Source of the DNA: Cognataquiflexum aquatile
GTDB taxonomy: Bacteria > Bacteroidota > Bacteroidia > Cytophagales > Cyclobacteriaceae
Direction of reading: 5' to 3'
Length of the DNA stretch: 64,000 nt
NCBI RefSeq assembly: GCF_003316845.1
Contig: NZ_QMIK01000005.1
Location: forward strand, 1-64,000
The position numbers and the translations under genes were made by a program. Positions 33,651 through 42,072 of this stretch are shown piece after piece. Under the pieces are notes generated by a model. The model ran no database searches. It was not told the origin of the DNA and saw nothing but the letters and a program-made list of their open reading frames with translations. The number at the start of each line of letters is the position of its first letter. Position 1 is the first letter of the stretch.

Positions 33651-35189
33651 ATGGTTGCAAAAACTTTCGGCTGTGCTGTATCCGGTGTTGATGCCAAGGT
33701 CATCACGATAGAGGTGAATGTGGGTCAGGGTACAAGTTTTTTTATGGTAGGCCTTCCCGACTCCGCTGTCAAAGAAAGTCAGCAAAGAGTAGAGTCTGCG
33801 CTCAAATATTTCGGTTACCGGATGCCCCGGCAAAAGGTCGTCGTCAACCTTGCTCCTGCTGATATCCGCAAGGAAGGCTCTTCTTATGACCTTCCCATTG
33901 CCCTGGGGATTATGAAAGCTTCCGAACAGGTAGCATTTCCCGAATTGGAAAATTATATCATCATGGGGGAATTGTCTCTTGATGGCAATCTTCGCCCGAT
34001 CAAAGGCGCTTTGCCAATCGCAATAGAAGCCAGAAAGCAGGGATTTAAGGGATTTATCCTTCCTGTAGAAAATGCCTCCGAAGCCTCCATTGTGAATAAA
34101 ATCGACATTATCGGAGTGAATACTTTGGAGGAGGCGATCAAATTTTTGGAAGGTGAACTTCAGATCGAACCTTTGGTGACCGATACAAGGGATATCTTTT
34201 ACCATTCTTTGGAGCAATATGAGTTTGATTTTGCCGATGTGCAGGGTCAGGAAAATATCAAAAGGGCAATGGAAATCGCTGCAGCCGGAGGACACAATGT
34301 CATCATGATCGGCCCTCCCGGTGCAGGCAAAACCATGCTAGCCAAAAGACTTCCTTCCATTCTTCCTCCACTTTCTCTTCAGGAAGCTTTAGAAACAACC
34401 AAGATTCATTCTGTTGCAGGCAAACTTGGCAAAAACGCAGCGCTGATCGCAAATAGGCCTTTTCGGTCTCCACACCATACCATCAGTGATGTGGCTTTGG
34501 TAGGAGGAGGCGGCAATCCCCAACCGGGAGAAATATCCCTTTCGCACAATGGTGTTTTGTTTTTGGACGAATTGCCGGAGTTCAAGCGTACTGTCTTGGA
34601 AGTGATGCGGCAGCCATTAGAAGAAAGGAAAGTGACAATCTCACGGGCAAAGGTTTCTGTAGAGTTCCCTGCCAATTTCATGCTGATTGCCAGCATGAAC
34701 CCCTGCCCTTGCGGCTATTACAACCATCCTGAAAAAGAATGCGTCTGCGGTCCCGGCATCGTACAGCGCTATCTGAATAAAATCAGCGGTCCACTTTTGG
34801 ATAGGATTGACCTGCATGTGGAAGTGACTCCCGTAAGATTTGAAGAGATGACCTCCACCAGAAAAACCGAAAACAGCAAATCCATCCGGGAACGGGTCAT
34901 CATCGGAAGGGAAGTGCAAATCGAGCGGTTCAAAAACAATCCCGAAGTCTACTGCAATGCCATGATGCCATCCCATATAGTCAAAGAAGTTTGTCAGATC
35001 AATGAGGCGGGCAAAGTTTTACTCAAAACCGCCATGGAAAGACTGGGACTATCGGCAAGGGCGTATGACAGGATCCTGAAAGTATCTCGAACCATCGCTG
35101 ACCTGAGTCAAAGCGAAACCATCAAAGTAGAGCATCTTGCCGAGGCTATACAATACAGAAGTCTGGACAGAGAAGGTTGGGCAGGTTAA
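33651..35189 (+). CDS. comM: YifB/ComM family Mg-chelatase-like AAA+ ATPase
   Basis: A 512-residue protein with an N-terminal Lon-like/ChlI-like domain (VGLPDSAVKESQQRVESAL), Walker A GPPGAGKT (221-228), an insert with CPCGYYNHPEKECVCG (zinc-like) and a C-terminal Mg-chelatase domain. ComM promotes branch migration in natural transformation. Gene naming follows the family. It has no competence genes around it here. Confidence 0.92.
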   Translation: MVAKTFGCAVSGVDAKVITIEVNVGQGTSFFMVGLPDSAVKESQQRVESALKYFGYRMPRQKVVVNLAPADIRKEGSSYDLPIALGIMKASEQVAFPELENYIIMGELSLDGNLRPIKGALPIAIEARKQGFKGFILPVENASEASIVNKIDIIGVNTLEEAIKFLEGELQIEPLVTDTRDIFYHSLEQYEFDFADVQGQENIKRAMEIAAAGGHNVIMIGPPGAGKTMLAKRLPSILPPLSLQEALETTKIHSVAGKLGKNAALIANRPFRSPHHTISDVALVGGGGNPQPGEISLSHNGVLFLDELPEFKRTVLEVMRQPLEERKVTISRAKVSVEFPANFMLIASMNPCPCGYYNHPEKECVCGPGIVQRYLNKISGPLLDRIDLHVEVTPVRFEEMTSTRKTENSKSIRERVIIGREVQIERFKNNPEVYCNAMMPSHIVKEVCQINEAGKVLLKTAMERLGLSARAYDRILKVSRTIADLSQSETIKVEHLAEAIQYRSLDREGWAG

Positions 35190-35338
35190 TATTTGGAAAA
35201 AATTAGTTTCGATAAAATTTCGATTAACAAGAAAATAATCAACCAAAAATTTTACGAATAGAAAAAAAATTATTTTATTTACTAAGCATACGAAATAGTT
35301 GTGTTGGTCGCCCTTTTTTAGCTCACCGTTTCAAAAAC

Positions 35339-35364
35339 TAAAGGCTGTTCTAGACAGCCTTTAT
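35339..35364 (-). terminator. Terminator of the trans-sulfuration gene
   Basis: AAAGGCTGT and ACAGCCTTT arms (35340-35348, 35354-35362) overlap the stop codon. On the minus strand the stem is followed by TAGTTTTTG, a short T-run. Confidence 0.7.
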
Positions 35365-36464
35365 TTATGTAAGGCCTGACTCAAATCTTCCAATAAATCA
35401 TCGAGGTGTTCCAAGCCTACAGACATCCTAATCAGGTTTACAGGTGTTTTGCTATCCGGACCTTCTACAGCGGCCCTTCTTTCTACCAAACTTTCCACGC
35501 CACCGAGACTTGTGGCATTGGTAAAATATTTCAGTTTTGATATTACCTCATCTGCTTCCGCGGCACCGCCTTTGACCAGGAAGGAAAGCATGCCCCCAAA
35601 ACCCGACATTTGGGAAGCGGCGACCTGATGGTTTTTGTGGGATTTCAATCCGGGATAGCATACTTCCTCGATTTGAGGATGTTGGAACAGATATTCCGCA
35701 ATGATACCGGCATGTTCGGCATGGCCTTTCATTCTGTAAGCCAAAGTTTTGATGCTTCGCGTCAAGAGATAGGTATCAAAAGGAGAAGGAACCGCTCCCC
35801 CTACATGTTGGATCATTTTGATTCTTTGCCAAAAATCATCTGCTTTTTTGCAAATCAAAGCTCCCCCCAAGATATCACTGTGGCCACCAAGATATTTGGT
35901 AGTACTGTGCATGACGATATCTGCCCCGAGTAGGATCGGATTTTGAAAAACAGGAGTTGCAAACGTATTGTCGCAAGCCACTTTCGCTCTGATTTCTTTT
36001 CCTATTGCCACAAGAGCACGGATGTCTGTGATTTTGAGCAAAGGATTGGAAGGCGTTTCGATCCAGATAAGTTTGGTGTTGGGTTTGACAGAGGCCCTTA
36101 CAAGATCCAGGTCAGCCAAGTCCACAAAACTCACTTCCACGATCCCTTTCAAAATCTCCACCAACTGTCTATGGATGCCGTGGTACATGTCGTCCGGAGC
36201 GATGATATGGCTTCCGGGTTCCAAAGCCTGAAAGACCGCCAATGCAGCAGCATTTCCCGAAGAAAAAGCAGCCGCACCTTCTCCATGTTCCAGTTTGGCC
36301 AATACATTTTCCAAAGCCATCCTATTGGGATTATTGGCCCTCGAGTAGATCAAAGAACCCTCATGGTGCACAAAAGTGGTGGACGTGGTAATGGGTTGCA
36401 CAGCAGGTTGGTGGGAATCGGTGATGGTGTTTCCTGCGTGTATGGCGAGTGTTTCGAGTCTCAT
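35361..36464 (-). CDS. Trans-sulfuration PLP enzyme (cystathionine gamma-synthase/lyase type)
   Basis: A 367-residue Cys/Met-metabolism PLP enzyme. It has YSRANNPNR (40-48), FSSGNAAALA, DNTFATP (165-171) and PLP lysine K190 in STTKYLGGHSD; NATSLGGVESLVERRAAVEGP fits the C-terminal substrate region. Cystathionine synthase, lyase and homocysteine synthase share these motifs and cannot be separated here. It is transcribed alone with a terminator. Confidence 0.9.
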   Translation of the reverse strand: MRLETLAIHAGNTITDSHQPAVQPITTSTTFVHHEGSLIYSRANNPNRMALENVLAKLEHGEGAAAFSSGNAAALAVFQALEPGSHIIAPDDMYHGIHRQLVEILKGIVEVSFVDLADLDLVRASVKPNTKLIWIETPSNPLLKITDIRALVAIGKEIRAKVACDNTFATPVFQNPILLGADIVMHSTTKYLGGHSDILGGALICKKADDFWQRIKMIQHVGGAVPSPFDTYLLTRSIKTLAYRMKGHAEHAGIIAEYLFQHPQIEEVCYPGLKSHKNHQVAASQMSGFGGMLSFLVKGGAAEADEVISKLKYFTNATSLGGVESLVERRAAVEGPDSKTPVNLIRMSVGLEHLDDLLEDLSQALHK

Positions 36465-36493
36465 GGCTGTTTTTTTTCAAACTTACTATTTAT

Positions 36494-36530
36494 AAAAACA
36501 AAAGCCAGCGAAATCAACCGCCGGCTTTTG
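36494..36530 (-). terminator. Terminator of the DUF4293 gene
   Basis: On the minus strand an AAAAGCCGGCG...CGCTGGCTTTT hairpin (one mismatch) is followed by GTTTTTATA. It separates the DUF4293 gene from the trans-sulfuration gene on the same strand. Confidence 0.75.
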
Positions 36531-36552
36531 TATGATTATGTATATGGTATTT

Positions 36553-37032
36553 CTACCTGATTCTATCCACTGACCTGACGAGCATTTCGTCCTTTCGGAT
36601 AAACCTATTTGCAAGCAGGTTACAGATCATCCCGGCAAAGATCGCCCAAAACCCGGTCACAAAAGCCCCGTTGACAGCAGGATTGATCAAGGCATTTGCC
36701 GTATGTGTGGTCCAGACTATCAGACCGACGTTGACTACCATCACAAAGGAATTGACCATATTTAAAAACATTTGCTTGGTTCTGTTTTTGTATTGCATCA
36801 AGCTGAAAATCGCAATTCCTGCAGCCACAATGGCTAGAATGGCAATGAATATTTTGGAGGAAGTATCGACAGATTCGTTGGAAGCCACGTCAAGAGTAGT
36901 CAGGTTCCAGGCAGTGAGGGTCATCAATTGGGTCTGACTTGGGTTGACCTGCTGCCAGATGGGAAAGGAAATCACCAAGATCATGGCCACTGCCACAAGA
37001 AACAGAAAAACGGTTTGGATGCGTTGTATCAT
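36553..37032 (-). CDS. DUF4293 family membrane protein
   Basis: A 159-residue protein starting MIQRIQTVFLFLVAVAMILVISFP, the hallmark of the Bacteroidota-specific DUF4293 family. Four transmembrane helices are predicted. Function is unknown. It is divergent from truA. Confidence 0.88.
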   Translation of the reverse strand: MIQRIQTVFLFLVAVAMILVISFPIWQQVNPSQTQLMTLTAWNLTTLDVASNESVDTSSKIFIAILAIVAAGIAIFSLMQYKNRTKQMFLNMVNSFVMVVNVGLIVWTTHTANALINPAVNGAFVTGFWAIFAGMICNLLANRFIRKDEMLVRSVDRIR

Positions 37033-37121
37033 TTTGCTTTTTAAATTTTGACAAAGAAACAGGGTAATTTTTTGATTCGCAAGGTTTGTATAAAAGGTGG
37101 TTTTTATTTGCCTTCGAATAA

Positions 37122-37129
37122 TATCTTTG
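37122..37129 (+). promoter_or_regulatory. -7 promoter element of truA
   Basis: TATCTTTG is a perfect match to TAnnTTTG and ends only 9 nt before the truA ATG at 37139. Transcription should start close to the ATG, giving a very short or absent leader. No clear TTTG lies at the -33 position. Confidence 0.6.
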
Positions 37130-37138
37130 CACTGTAAA

Positions 37139-37891
37139 ATGGAAATCCAAAGGTATTTTATAGAATTCGCTTACCGCGGGACGCGTTATCATGGCTGGCA
37201 ATTCCAGAAAAATGCCCATTCTGTGCAGGCAGAGATGGAGAAGGCCCTTTCTGTGATACTGAAGCAACCTTCTTATCTGACAGGTAGCGGAAGAACGGAT
37301 ACAGGCGTTCATGCTACCCAACAGTTTGCTCATTTTGACACCGCTTTAAACCTTGAGGAGGCGGATTTTGTCCAACGGATCAATGGCGTGCTACCAAAGG
37401 ACATTGCCGTCTATGCATTGCGGAAGGTTAAGAATAATGCCCATGCGAGATTTGACGCAAAATGGAGAAGCTATTTATACAAAATCACGTTACGGAAGGA
37501 ACCTTTTGAAGAAGAAAGGGCATGGCTATTGTATTACATTCCTTCAGTGGACAAAATGAATGAGGCTTCCAAACTGTTATTGGAACATGAAGATTTTCAA
37601 TGCTTCTCCAAGGTCCATACTGATGTCAACCACTTCAATTGTAAAATAAAAGAGGCCTATTGGGAACAAAATGGTAATCAATTGCTCTTTCATATAACTG
37701 CCAACAGGTTTTTGCGTGGAATGGTAAGGACGATAGTAGGTACTTTGGTCCAAGTGGGTTTGGGAAGACTTGATAGCGATCAGTTTCAGGAAATTTTAGA
37801 CAGCAAAAACCGCAGTCAGGCAAAAGCTGCTTCCCCGGCCCAAGGCCTTTATCTTTGTAAGGTGGTTTATCCCCAAGAAATATTTATTTAA
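37139..37891 (+). CDS. truA: tRNA pseudouridine(38-40) synthase
   Basis: A 250-residue enzyme with FAYRGTRYHGWQFQ at the N-terminus and catalytic D54 in GRTDTGVHA. Further motifs are FDAKWRSYLYKI and NRFLRGMVRTIVGTLVQVG. It modifies U38-U40 of the tRNA anticodon stem. The ATG at 37139 is preferred to an in-frame start at 37097 that lies upstream of the likely promoter. The ABC gene follows after 13 nt. Confidence 0.94.
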   Translation: MEIQRYFIEFAYRGTRYHGWQFQKNAHSVQAEMEKALSVILKQPSYLTGSGRTDTGVHATQQFAHFDTALNLEEADFVQRINGVLPKDIAVYALRKVKNNAHARFDAKWRSYLYKITLRKEPFEEERAWLLYYIPSVDKMNEASKLLLEHEDFQCFSKVHTDVNHFNCKIKEAYWEQNGNQLLFHITANRFLRGMVRTIVGTLVQVGLGRLDSDQFQEILDSKNRSQAKAASPAQGLYLCKVVYPQEIFI

Positions 37892-37904
37892 ATACTGAAT
37901 CATT

Positions 37905-39680
37905 TTGAGCCTGGAAAAAGAAAATATCAAAAGTGGTGACATCATAGATGCCCAGGTTTTAAAAAAACTGTACCAGTTTGTCAAGCCCTACAAAGCCCGC
38001 TTTTACTTTTTGGTATTCCTTACCATTGCGATGGCAGTGTTGGCCCCAACCCGCCCATACTTCATTCAGATTGCTATCGATGACTATGTCGCCGTGGGAG
38101 ACAGTGATGGTTTGCTGAATATTATCTATTTACTTATTGTATTGCTGTTGCTTCAATCTTTGGTGCAGTTTGCGCATACCTACCTCTCAGGATGGATCGG
38201 GCAGGTCATCATCAAGGACATCAGGGTCAAACTCTACCGCCATCTCCTCAAGATGAGGTTGAAGTTTTTTGACAATACTCCCATTGGAAGATTGGTGACA
38301 AGAAATGTTTCTGATGTGGAAACGCTCGCCGATGTATTCAGTGAAGGATTGGCGGCCATCGTTGGGGACTTGCTCCAATTAGTAACCATTTTGGGAGTGA
38401 TGTTTTATGTGGATTGGAAGCTGACTTTGGTCAGTCTGAGTACCCTGCCGCTCCTCATCATCTCCACTTATATATTCAAAGAGAAAATCAAAGTAGCCTT
38501 CAATGACGTCCGGAATGCGGTTTCCAACCTCAATTCATTTTTGCAGGAGCATATCACCGGAATGAACATTGTCCAGATTTTTAACCGGGAAAAAAGGGAA
38601 TACGAAAAATTCAAAGACATCAACCGTGAGCACAGGGTAGCCCATGTCAAGTCAGTATTGTACTATTCGATTTACTATCCGGTGGCAGAAATCATCCAGG
38701 CAATCGGTACAGGCGTGGTGGTTTGGTATGGCGCAACAGGTGTTTTTGACATGGAAATCCAGATCGGAATCCTGATTTCCTTCATCATGTACCTTCAGCT
38801 TTTCTTCCGGCCCATCCGGATGATTGCAGATAGATTCAATACCCTACAGATGGGCGTAGTCAGTTCTTCGCGGATCCTAAAACTCCTGGAAAATGACGAT
38901 CAAATTCCAAATGAGGGAAAGCACAAACCCGAAAAAATTGAGGGGAACATCAAACTCGAGAATGTTTGGTTTGCGTATAACGACGAAGAATGGGTTTTGA
39001 AAAATATCAATTTCGAAGTCAAACATGGAGAAACTGTCGCCATGGTCGGTGCCACAGGGGCTGGAAAATCCTCTATCATCAACCTGATCAACAGATTCTA
39101 TGACATCAACAAAGGCCAAATAACCCTTGACGGCACCGACATCAAGGAGTATGAGTTAGGCACTTTGCGCAAACATATAGGCGTGGTATTGCAGGATGTT
39201 TTCTTGTTCTCGGACACCATACTGAATAACATTACACTTGGCAATCCCGAGATTACGAGGGAAGAAGTCATGAAAGCGGCGAAATTGGTAGGAGCTAAAA
39301 AGTTTATCGAAAGACTTCCCGGAGGTTTGGATTACAACGTCATGGAACGGGGCGCCACACTTTCCGTAGGACAAAGGCAGCTGATATCCTTCGTCAGGGC
39401 TATAGTCTACAATCCTGAGATCATCATTTTGGATGAGGCGACCTCTTCTGTCGATACCGAAACTGAGGAGATGATCCAAAAGGCCATTTCTAAAATGATG
39501 AAAGGAAGAACTTCCATCGTCATCGCTCACAGGCTTTCTACCATACAAAAAGCCGATAAAATCATGGTTCTCCACCAAGGTGAAATCAAGGAAACAGGAA
39601 CCCATGAGTCGCTCTTGGAATTGGGAGGCTACTACTCCAAACTGCATCAGATGCAGCTGAAGTCGATGGCGATTGGGTGA
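37905..39680 (+). CDS. ABC exporter half-transporter (TTG start)
   Basis: A 591-residue protein with six-helix membrane domain and ATPase domain. Walker A GATGAGKSS (382-390), signature LSVGQ (486-490, Val in place of the usual Gly), Walker B IIILDEATSSVDTETE. The frame is closed by a TGA at 37896 and the first ATG is about 40 residues in, so TTG at 37905 is the likeliest start. Substrate is unknown. It is probably cotranscribed with truA. Confidence 0.9.
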   Translation: MSLEKENIKSGDIIDAQVLKKLYQFVKPYKARFYFLVFLTIAMAVLAPTRPYFIQIAIDDYVAVGDSDGLLNIIYLLIVLLLLQSLVQFAHTYLSGWIGQVIIKDIRVKLYRHLLKMRLKFFDNTPIGRLVTRNVSDVETLADVFSEGLAAIVGDLLQLVTILGVMFYVDWKLTLVSLSTLPLLIISTYIFKEKIKVAFNDVRNAVSNLNSFLQEHITGMNIVQIFNREKREYEKFKDINREHRVAHVKSVLYYSIYYPVAEIIQAIGTGVVVWYGATGVFDMEIQIGILISFIMYLQLFFRPIRMIADRFNTLQMGVVSSSRILKLLENDDQIPNEGKHKPEKIEGNIKLENVWFAYNDEEWVLKNINFEVKHGETVAMVGATGAGKSSIINLINRFYDINKGQITLDGTDIKEYELGTLRKHIGVVLQDVFLFSDTILNNITLGNPEITREEVMKAAKLVGAKKFIERLPGGLDYNVMERGATLSVGQRQLISFVRAIVYNPEIIILDEATSSVDTETEEMIQKAISKMMKGRTSIVIAHRLSTIQKADKIMVLHQGEIKETGTHESLLELGGYYSKLHQMQLKSMAIG

Positions 39681-39690
39681 GTTTTAGAAG

Positions 39691-39830
39691 TACGAAGTAC
39701 GAAATACGGGGCAACGTAGAAGGTAAGAGGTGAAAGGTGAAAGGTGAAAGGTAGGGAAGTCGGAAGTAGGGAAGATTGGAAGTGGGAGGTAAGAAGTGAA
39801 AGGTGAGAGGTGGAAGGTGGGGGTGAAAAA
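39691..39830. repeat. Heptamer (purine-rich) repeat block A
   Basis: Following the ABC stop codon, units such as GAAGTAC, AAGAGGT, GAAAGGT (three tandem copies near 39737-39751) and GGAAGGT recur with mostly 7-bp spacing. Similar arrays follow two other plus-strand genes (53128-53262 and 63713-63780). No open reading frame is supported. Confidence 0.8.
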
Positions 39831-39883
39831 AGGTCCGATGACCGATGACAGATGCCTGGGGAAAGAGGTAAGAATTAGTAAGG

Positions 39884-39946
39884 TCTTGAATCTTGTGTCT
39901 TGCGTCTTGTGTCTCAAATCTCACGTCTCACATCTCATATCTAGAA
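39884..39946. repeat. Nine-unit TCTYRNR heptamer array
   Basis: Nine consecutive 7-bp units: TCTTGAA, TCTTGTG, TCTTGCG, TCTTGTG, TCTCAAA, TCTCACG, TCTCACA, TCTCATA, TCTAGAA. Every unit starts with TCT. The array ends 30 nt before the next gene at 39977. Confidence 0.88.
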
Positions 39947-39976
39947 AGAAAAAACTAAACCAAAAATAAAACCACA

Positions 39977-40558
39977 GTGAAAAAGTTACTTGTTTTGGCT
40001 TTGGCCATATTGCCATTATTTGCTTTTGCCCAAGAACCGGGCATTGGATTGAGGTTCGGAGAACCTTTCTCTATAACCTACAAAACGTTTCTTGACGATA
40101 AAATATCCCTCGAAGGGATGATAGGAAGAGGCGGACCTAACAGCGGTCAATATTACCAAAGGGATTTTGATAACAACAGACCAAGTCCCAATGCTTTTTA
40201 TGTCGGACACAGCACCTCCAATTCCTGGTCTTTGAATTTTAGGGGGGCTTACCATGAGGACTTCAGTGAAGATTTCAATATTGGATCGGGTTACTTATTG
40301 GGCTACGCCGGTGCCGGGGTTCAGCTTCGTTCTGTATTGGTTGATTATGCCTTTACAGATTCTTCCATTTCGCAGTCGACGCTTAGAGAAACCCGAAGAA
40401 ACATGGATTTTGGCCCTGAAGCATTTGGTGGCGCAGAATATTACTTTGACGAAGCGCCGATCAGTGTTTTTGGGGAAATAGGCTTTTTCATGGAATTATT
40501 GGACCGGTTCGGCCACTTCCGATTGCAGGGAGCTATTGGCGTGAGGTATTTATTTTGA
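39977..40558 (+). CDS. Exported outer-membrane-like protein (GTG start)
   Basis: A 193-residue protein starting with GTG, followed by a clear signal peptide (KKLLVLALAILPLFAFAQEP). Short strands such as SWSLNFRGAYHEDF, GYLLGYAGAGVQLRSV, ISVFGEIGFFMELL and a final FRLQGAIGVRYLF ending in Phe indicate a small outer-membrane barrel. I do not recognise the family. The GTG is supported as no upstream ATG exists in frame. Confidence 0.7.
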   Translation: MKKLLVLALAILPLFAFAQEPGIGLRFGEPFSITYKTFLDDKISLEGMIGRGGPNSGQYYQRDFDNNRPSPNAFYVGHSTSNSWSLNFRGAYHEDFSEDFNIGSGYLLGYAGAGVQLRSVLVDYAFTDSSISQSTLRETRRNMDFGPEAFGGAEYYFDEAPISVFGEIGFFMELLDRFGHFRLQGAIGVRYLF

Positions 40559-40594
40559 CCTGATGCTATGACCGGGAAAAGACTTATTGAAACC

Positions 40595-40640
40595 GACAAC
40601 AAACCACAGTCGACGGTCCACACCTGTCTGCCGTGGCGGA
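40595..40640. repeat. REP-like sequence (half of the 4120-4162 element)
   Basis: ACCACAGTC and GACGGTCCAC here resemble one arm of the hairpin at 4120-4162, followed by CTGCCGTGGCGG. The element is degraded or a different REP subtype. Confidence 0.4.
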
Positions 40641-40713
40641 GCCAATTCAAAAGACCTTCACTCCAAGTTTCATTTGGTTATTGTCAAGAAATCGTGGATA
40701 CTCCATCCTTATC

Positions 40714-41235
40714 ATGATAAAAAAGATTGTTCTCGTCTCATTCATTTTATTGGTGGCGACGGGATTATTTGTTTTCAACAGCATGGGGGGCTTCAATGAA
40801 GTCCAACTAGAGGTCTTGGACAGGAATGACATCAACTTGTCAGGAAGGTATTTTAGAGGAATCCCACAGGATGAAAAGTTGGGAATTGCATTTTTGGAAA
40901 TCGAAAAAATCAAAAATGTCCATCCTGAAGCAGCTTTGCATACCATCTATTATACCGAACCCGCAGGAAAATTAGACACTATGGAAGTTTTTGTTGGTTT
41001 GGAATCAAAATGGATGGACAAGAATGTTGGATATGATCAGGTGTCTTTTTCAGGGGAAAATGTTATCATTGCTACCATAAAAGCCCATCGATTTGTGATG
41101 CCTGGTCCATTAAAAATCAAAAACAAAATCATTAGCTTCGCAAAAGAAAAAAATCTGCCCCAACCAGATATCTTCATTGACCAGATTATAGGACCTGATG
41201 AGGTCAAGGTCATTGGCATAAAACTCTCTAAGTAA
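40714..41235 (+). CDS. Membrane-anchored protein of unknown function
   Basis: A 173-residue protein beginning MIKKIVLVSFILLVATGLFVFNS, a single membrane anchor, followed by a soluble alpha/beta domain. Segments such as LHTIYYTEPAGKLDTMEVFVGLES resemble GyrI-like effector-binding folds, but this is weak. The ATG at 40714 is chosen; an in-frame extension to 40633 runs into REP-like sequence. Confidence 0.6.
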   Translation: MIKKIVLVSFILLVATGLFVFNSMGGFNEVQLEVLDRNDINLSGRYFRGIPQDEKLGIAFLEIEKIKNVHPEAALHTIYYTEPAGKLDTMEVFVGLESKWMDKNVGYDQVSFSGENVIIATIKAHRFVMPGPLKIKNKIISFAKEKNLPQPDIFIDQIIGPDEVKVIGIKLSK

Positions 41236-41326
41236 AACTTGTTTCAGTCCTTATGGTTTCCTATTTACAATTCATTTAAGTCAATTTCCGTCCAAATTTT
41301 TAATTCCTAAACAAAACAGAAATCCT

Positions 41327-41860
41327 ATGAGAAAATTACTTTCATTCTTTCTTTTGGCAGCTTTTGTTGTCATATCTGCCTGTGAAGGGCCTATGGGACC
41401 TCCGGGATTAACAGGTCCGCAGGGGCCACAAGGTCAAGCCGGCGTCAATATTGTAGCCGAAGCTTTTGAAGTCGATGTCAATTTTACAGCAGCAAATGAT
41501 TACATGGCAGTATTCGATTTTCAGCCACCAATTTTTGAGGACGATGTAGTCATGATTTATATAAGTTGGGAATTTGCTAACGGTAATACCATATGGAGAG
41601 CTTTACCACAAACACTGTTTCTTGAAGAAGGCGTCTTAGTTTACAATTATGATTTTAGTAGGGTTGATTTTAGTGTTTTTCTAGAATCCTCTTTTGATCC
41701 AGGTATTCTCCCTCTAGATTTTACTAGAAATCAAGTATTTAGAGTTGTAATTATACCTGCAGATCTAGGCTCAAGAATCGATTACAATGATTATGAAGGA
41801 GTTGTCAAAATGCTTGGTCTCAGCGATAAGGATTTTGTGAAACTTGAAGGAAGAAAATAA
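41327..41860 (+). CDS. Collagen-like lipoprotein
   Basis: A 177-residue lipoprotein with lipobox ISAC (Cys 19), directly followed by about seven Gly-X-Y triplets (GPMGPPGLTGPQGPQGQ). The remaining 140 residues are a soluble domain rich in aromatic and acidic residues, with no recognised motif. The collagen-like tract could form a short trimeric stalk at the membrane. A strong terminator follows. Confidence 0.8.
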   Translation: MRKLLSFFLLAAFVVISACEGPMGPPGLTGPQGPQGQAGVNIVAEAFEVDVNFTAANDYMAVFDFQPPIFEDDVVMIYISWEFANGNTIWRALPQTLFLEEGVLVYNYDFSRVDFSVFLESSFDPGILPLDFTRNQVFRVVIIPADLGSRIDYNDYEGVVKMLGLSDKDFVKLEGRK

Positions 41861-41865
41861 AATTC

Positions 41866-41895
41866 AGAAGCCTCCTACACGGAGGCTTTTTTTTT
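41866..41895 (+). terminator. Intrinsic terminator of the collagen-like lipoprotein gene
   Basis: AGCCTCC (41869-41875) pairs with GGAGGCT (41881-41887), followed by a run of T. Confidence 0.92.
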
Positions 41896-42060
41896 GCCTT
41901 TCACAAATCCGGATTTTACTTTAAAACTTAAATCGGAAAAGCCACTATTACTAGATTTCTTGAAAACTCGGACGGATGCTTTCAGAAAAGAGATTCCATT
42001 TCTCTTACAAAGTCCACCGGAAGTTTTTAACTCCTTTCCTCCTAATTCAAATTCGGATTC

Positions 42061-42068
42061 TATATTTG
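42061..42068 (+). promoter_or_regulatory. -7 promoter element of hemE
   Basis: TATATTTG matches TAnnTTTG exactly and ends 4 nt before the hemE ATG at 42073, so transcription would start at or just before the ATG (near-leaderless mRNA). The -33 box is not clear. Confidence 0.6.
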
Positions 42069-42072
42069 CACC

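Noticed and set aside
33630-34295. 221-residue frame antisense to comM
   Set aside because: It overlaps a well-supported conserved gene and contains no recognisable motif.
35190-35340. Possible tRNA or RNA gene before the trans-sulfuration terminator
   Set aside because: No cloverleaf or conserved tRNA boxes found.
36465-36552. SAM or other riboswitch upstream of the trans-sulfuration gene
   Set aside because: The gap is short and filled by the DUF4293 terminator; no aptamer-like structure seen.
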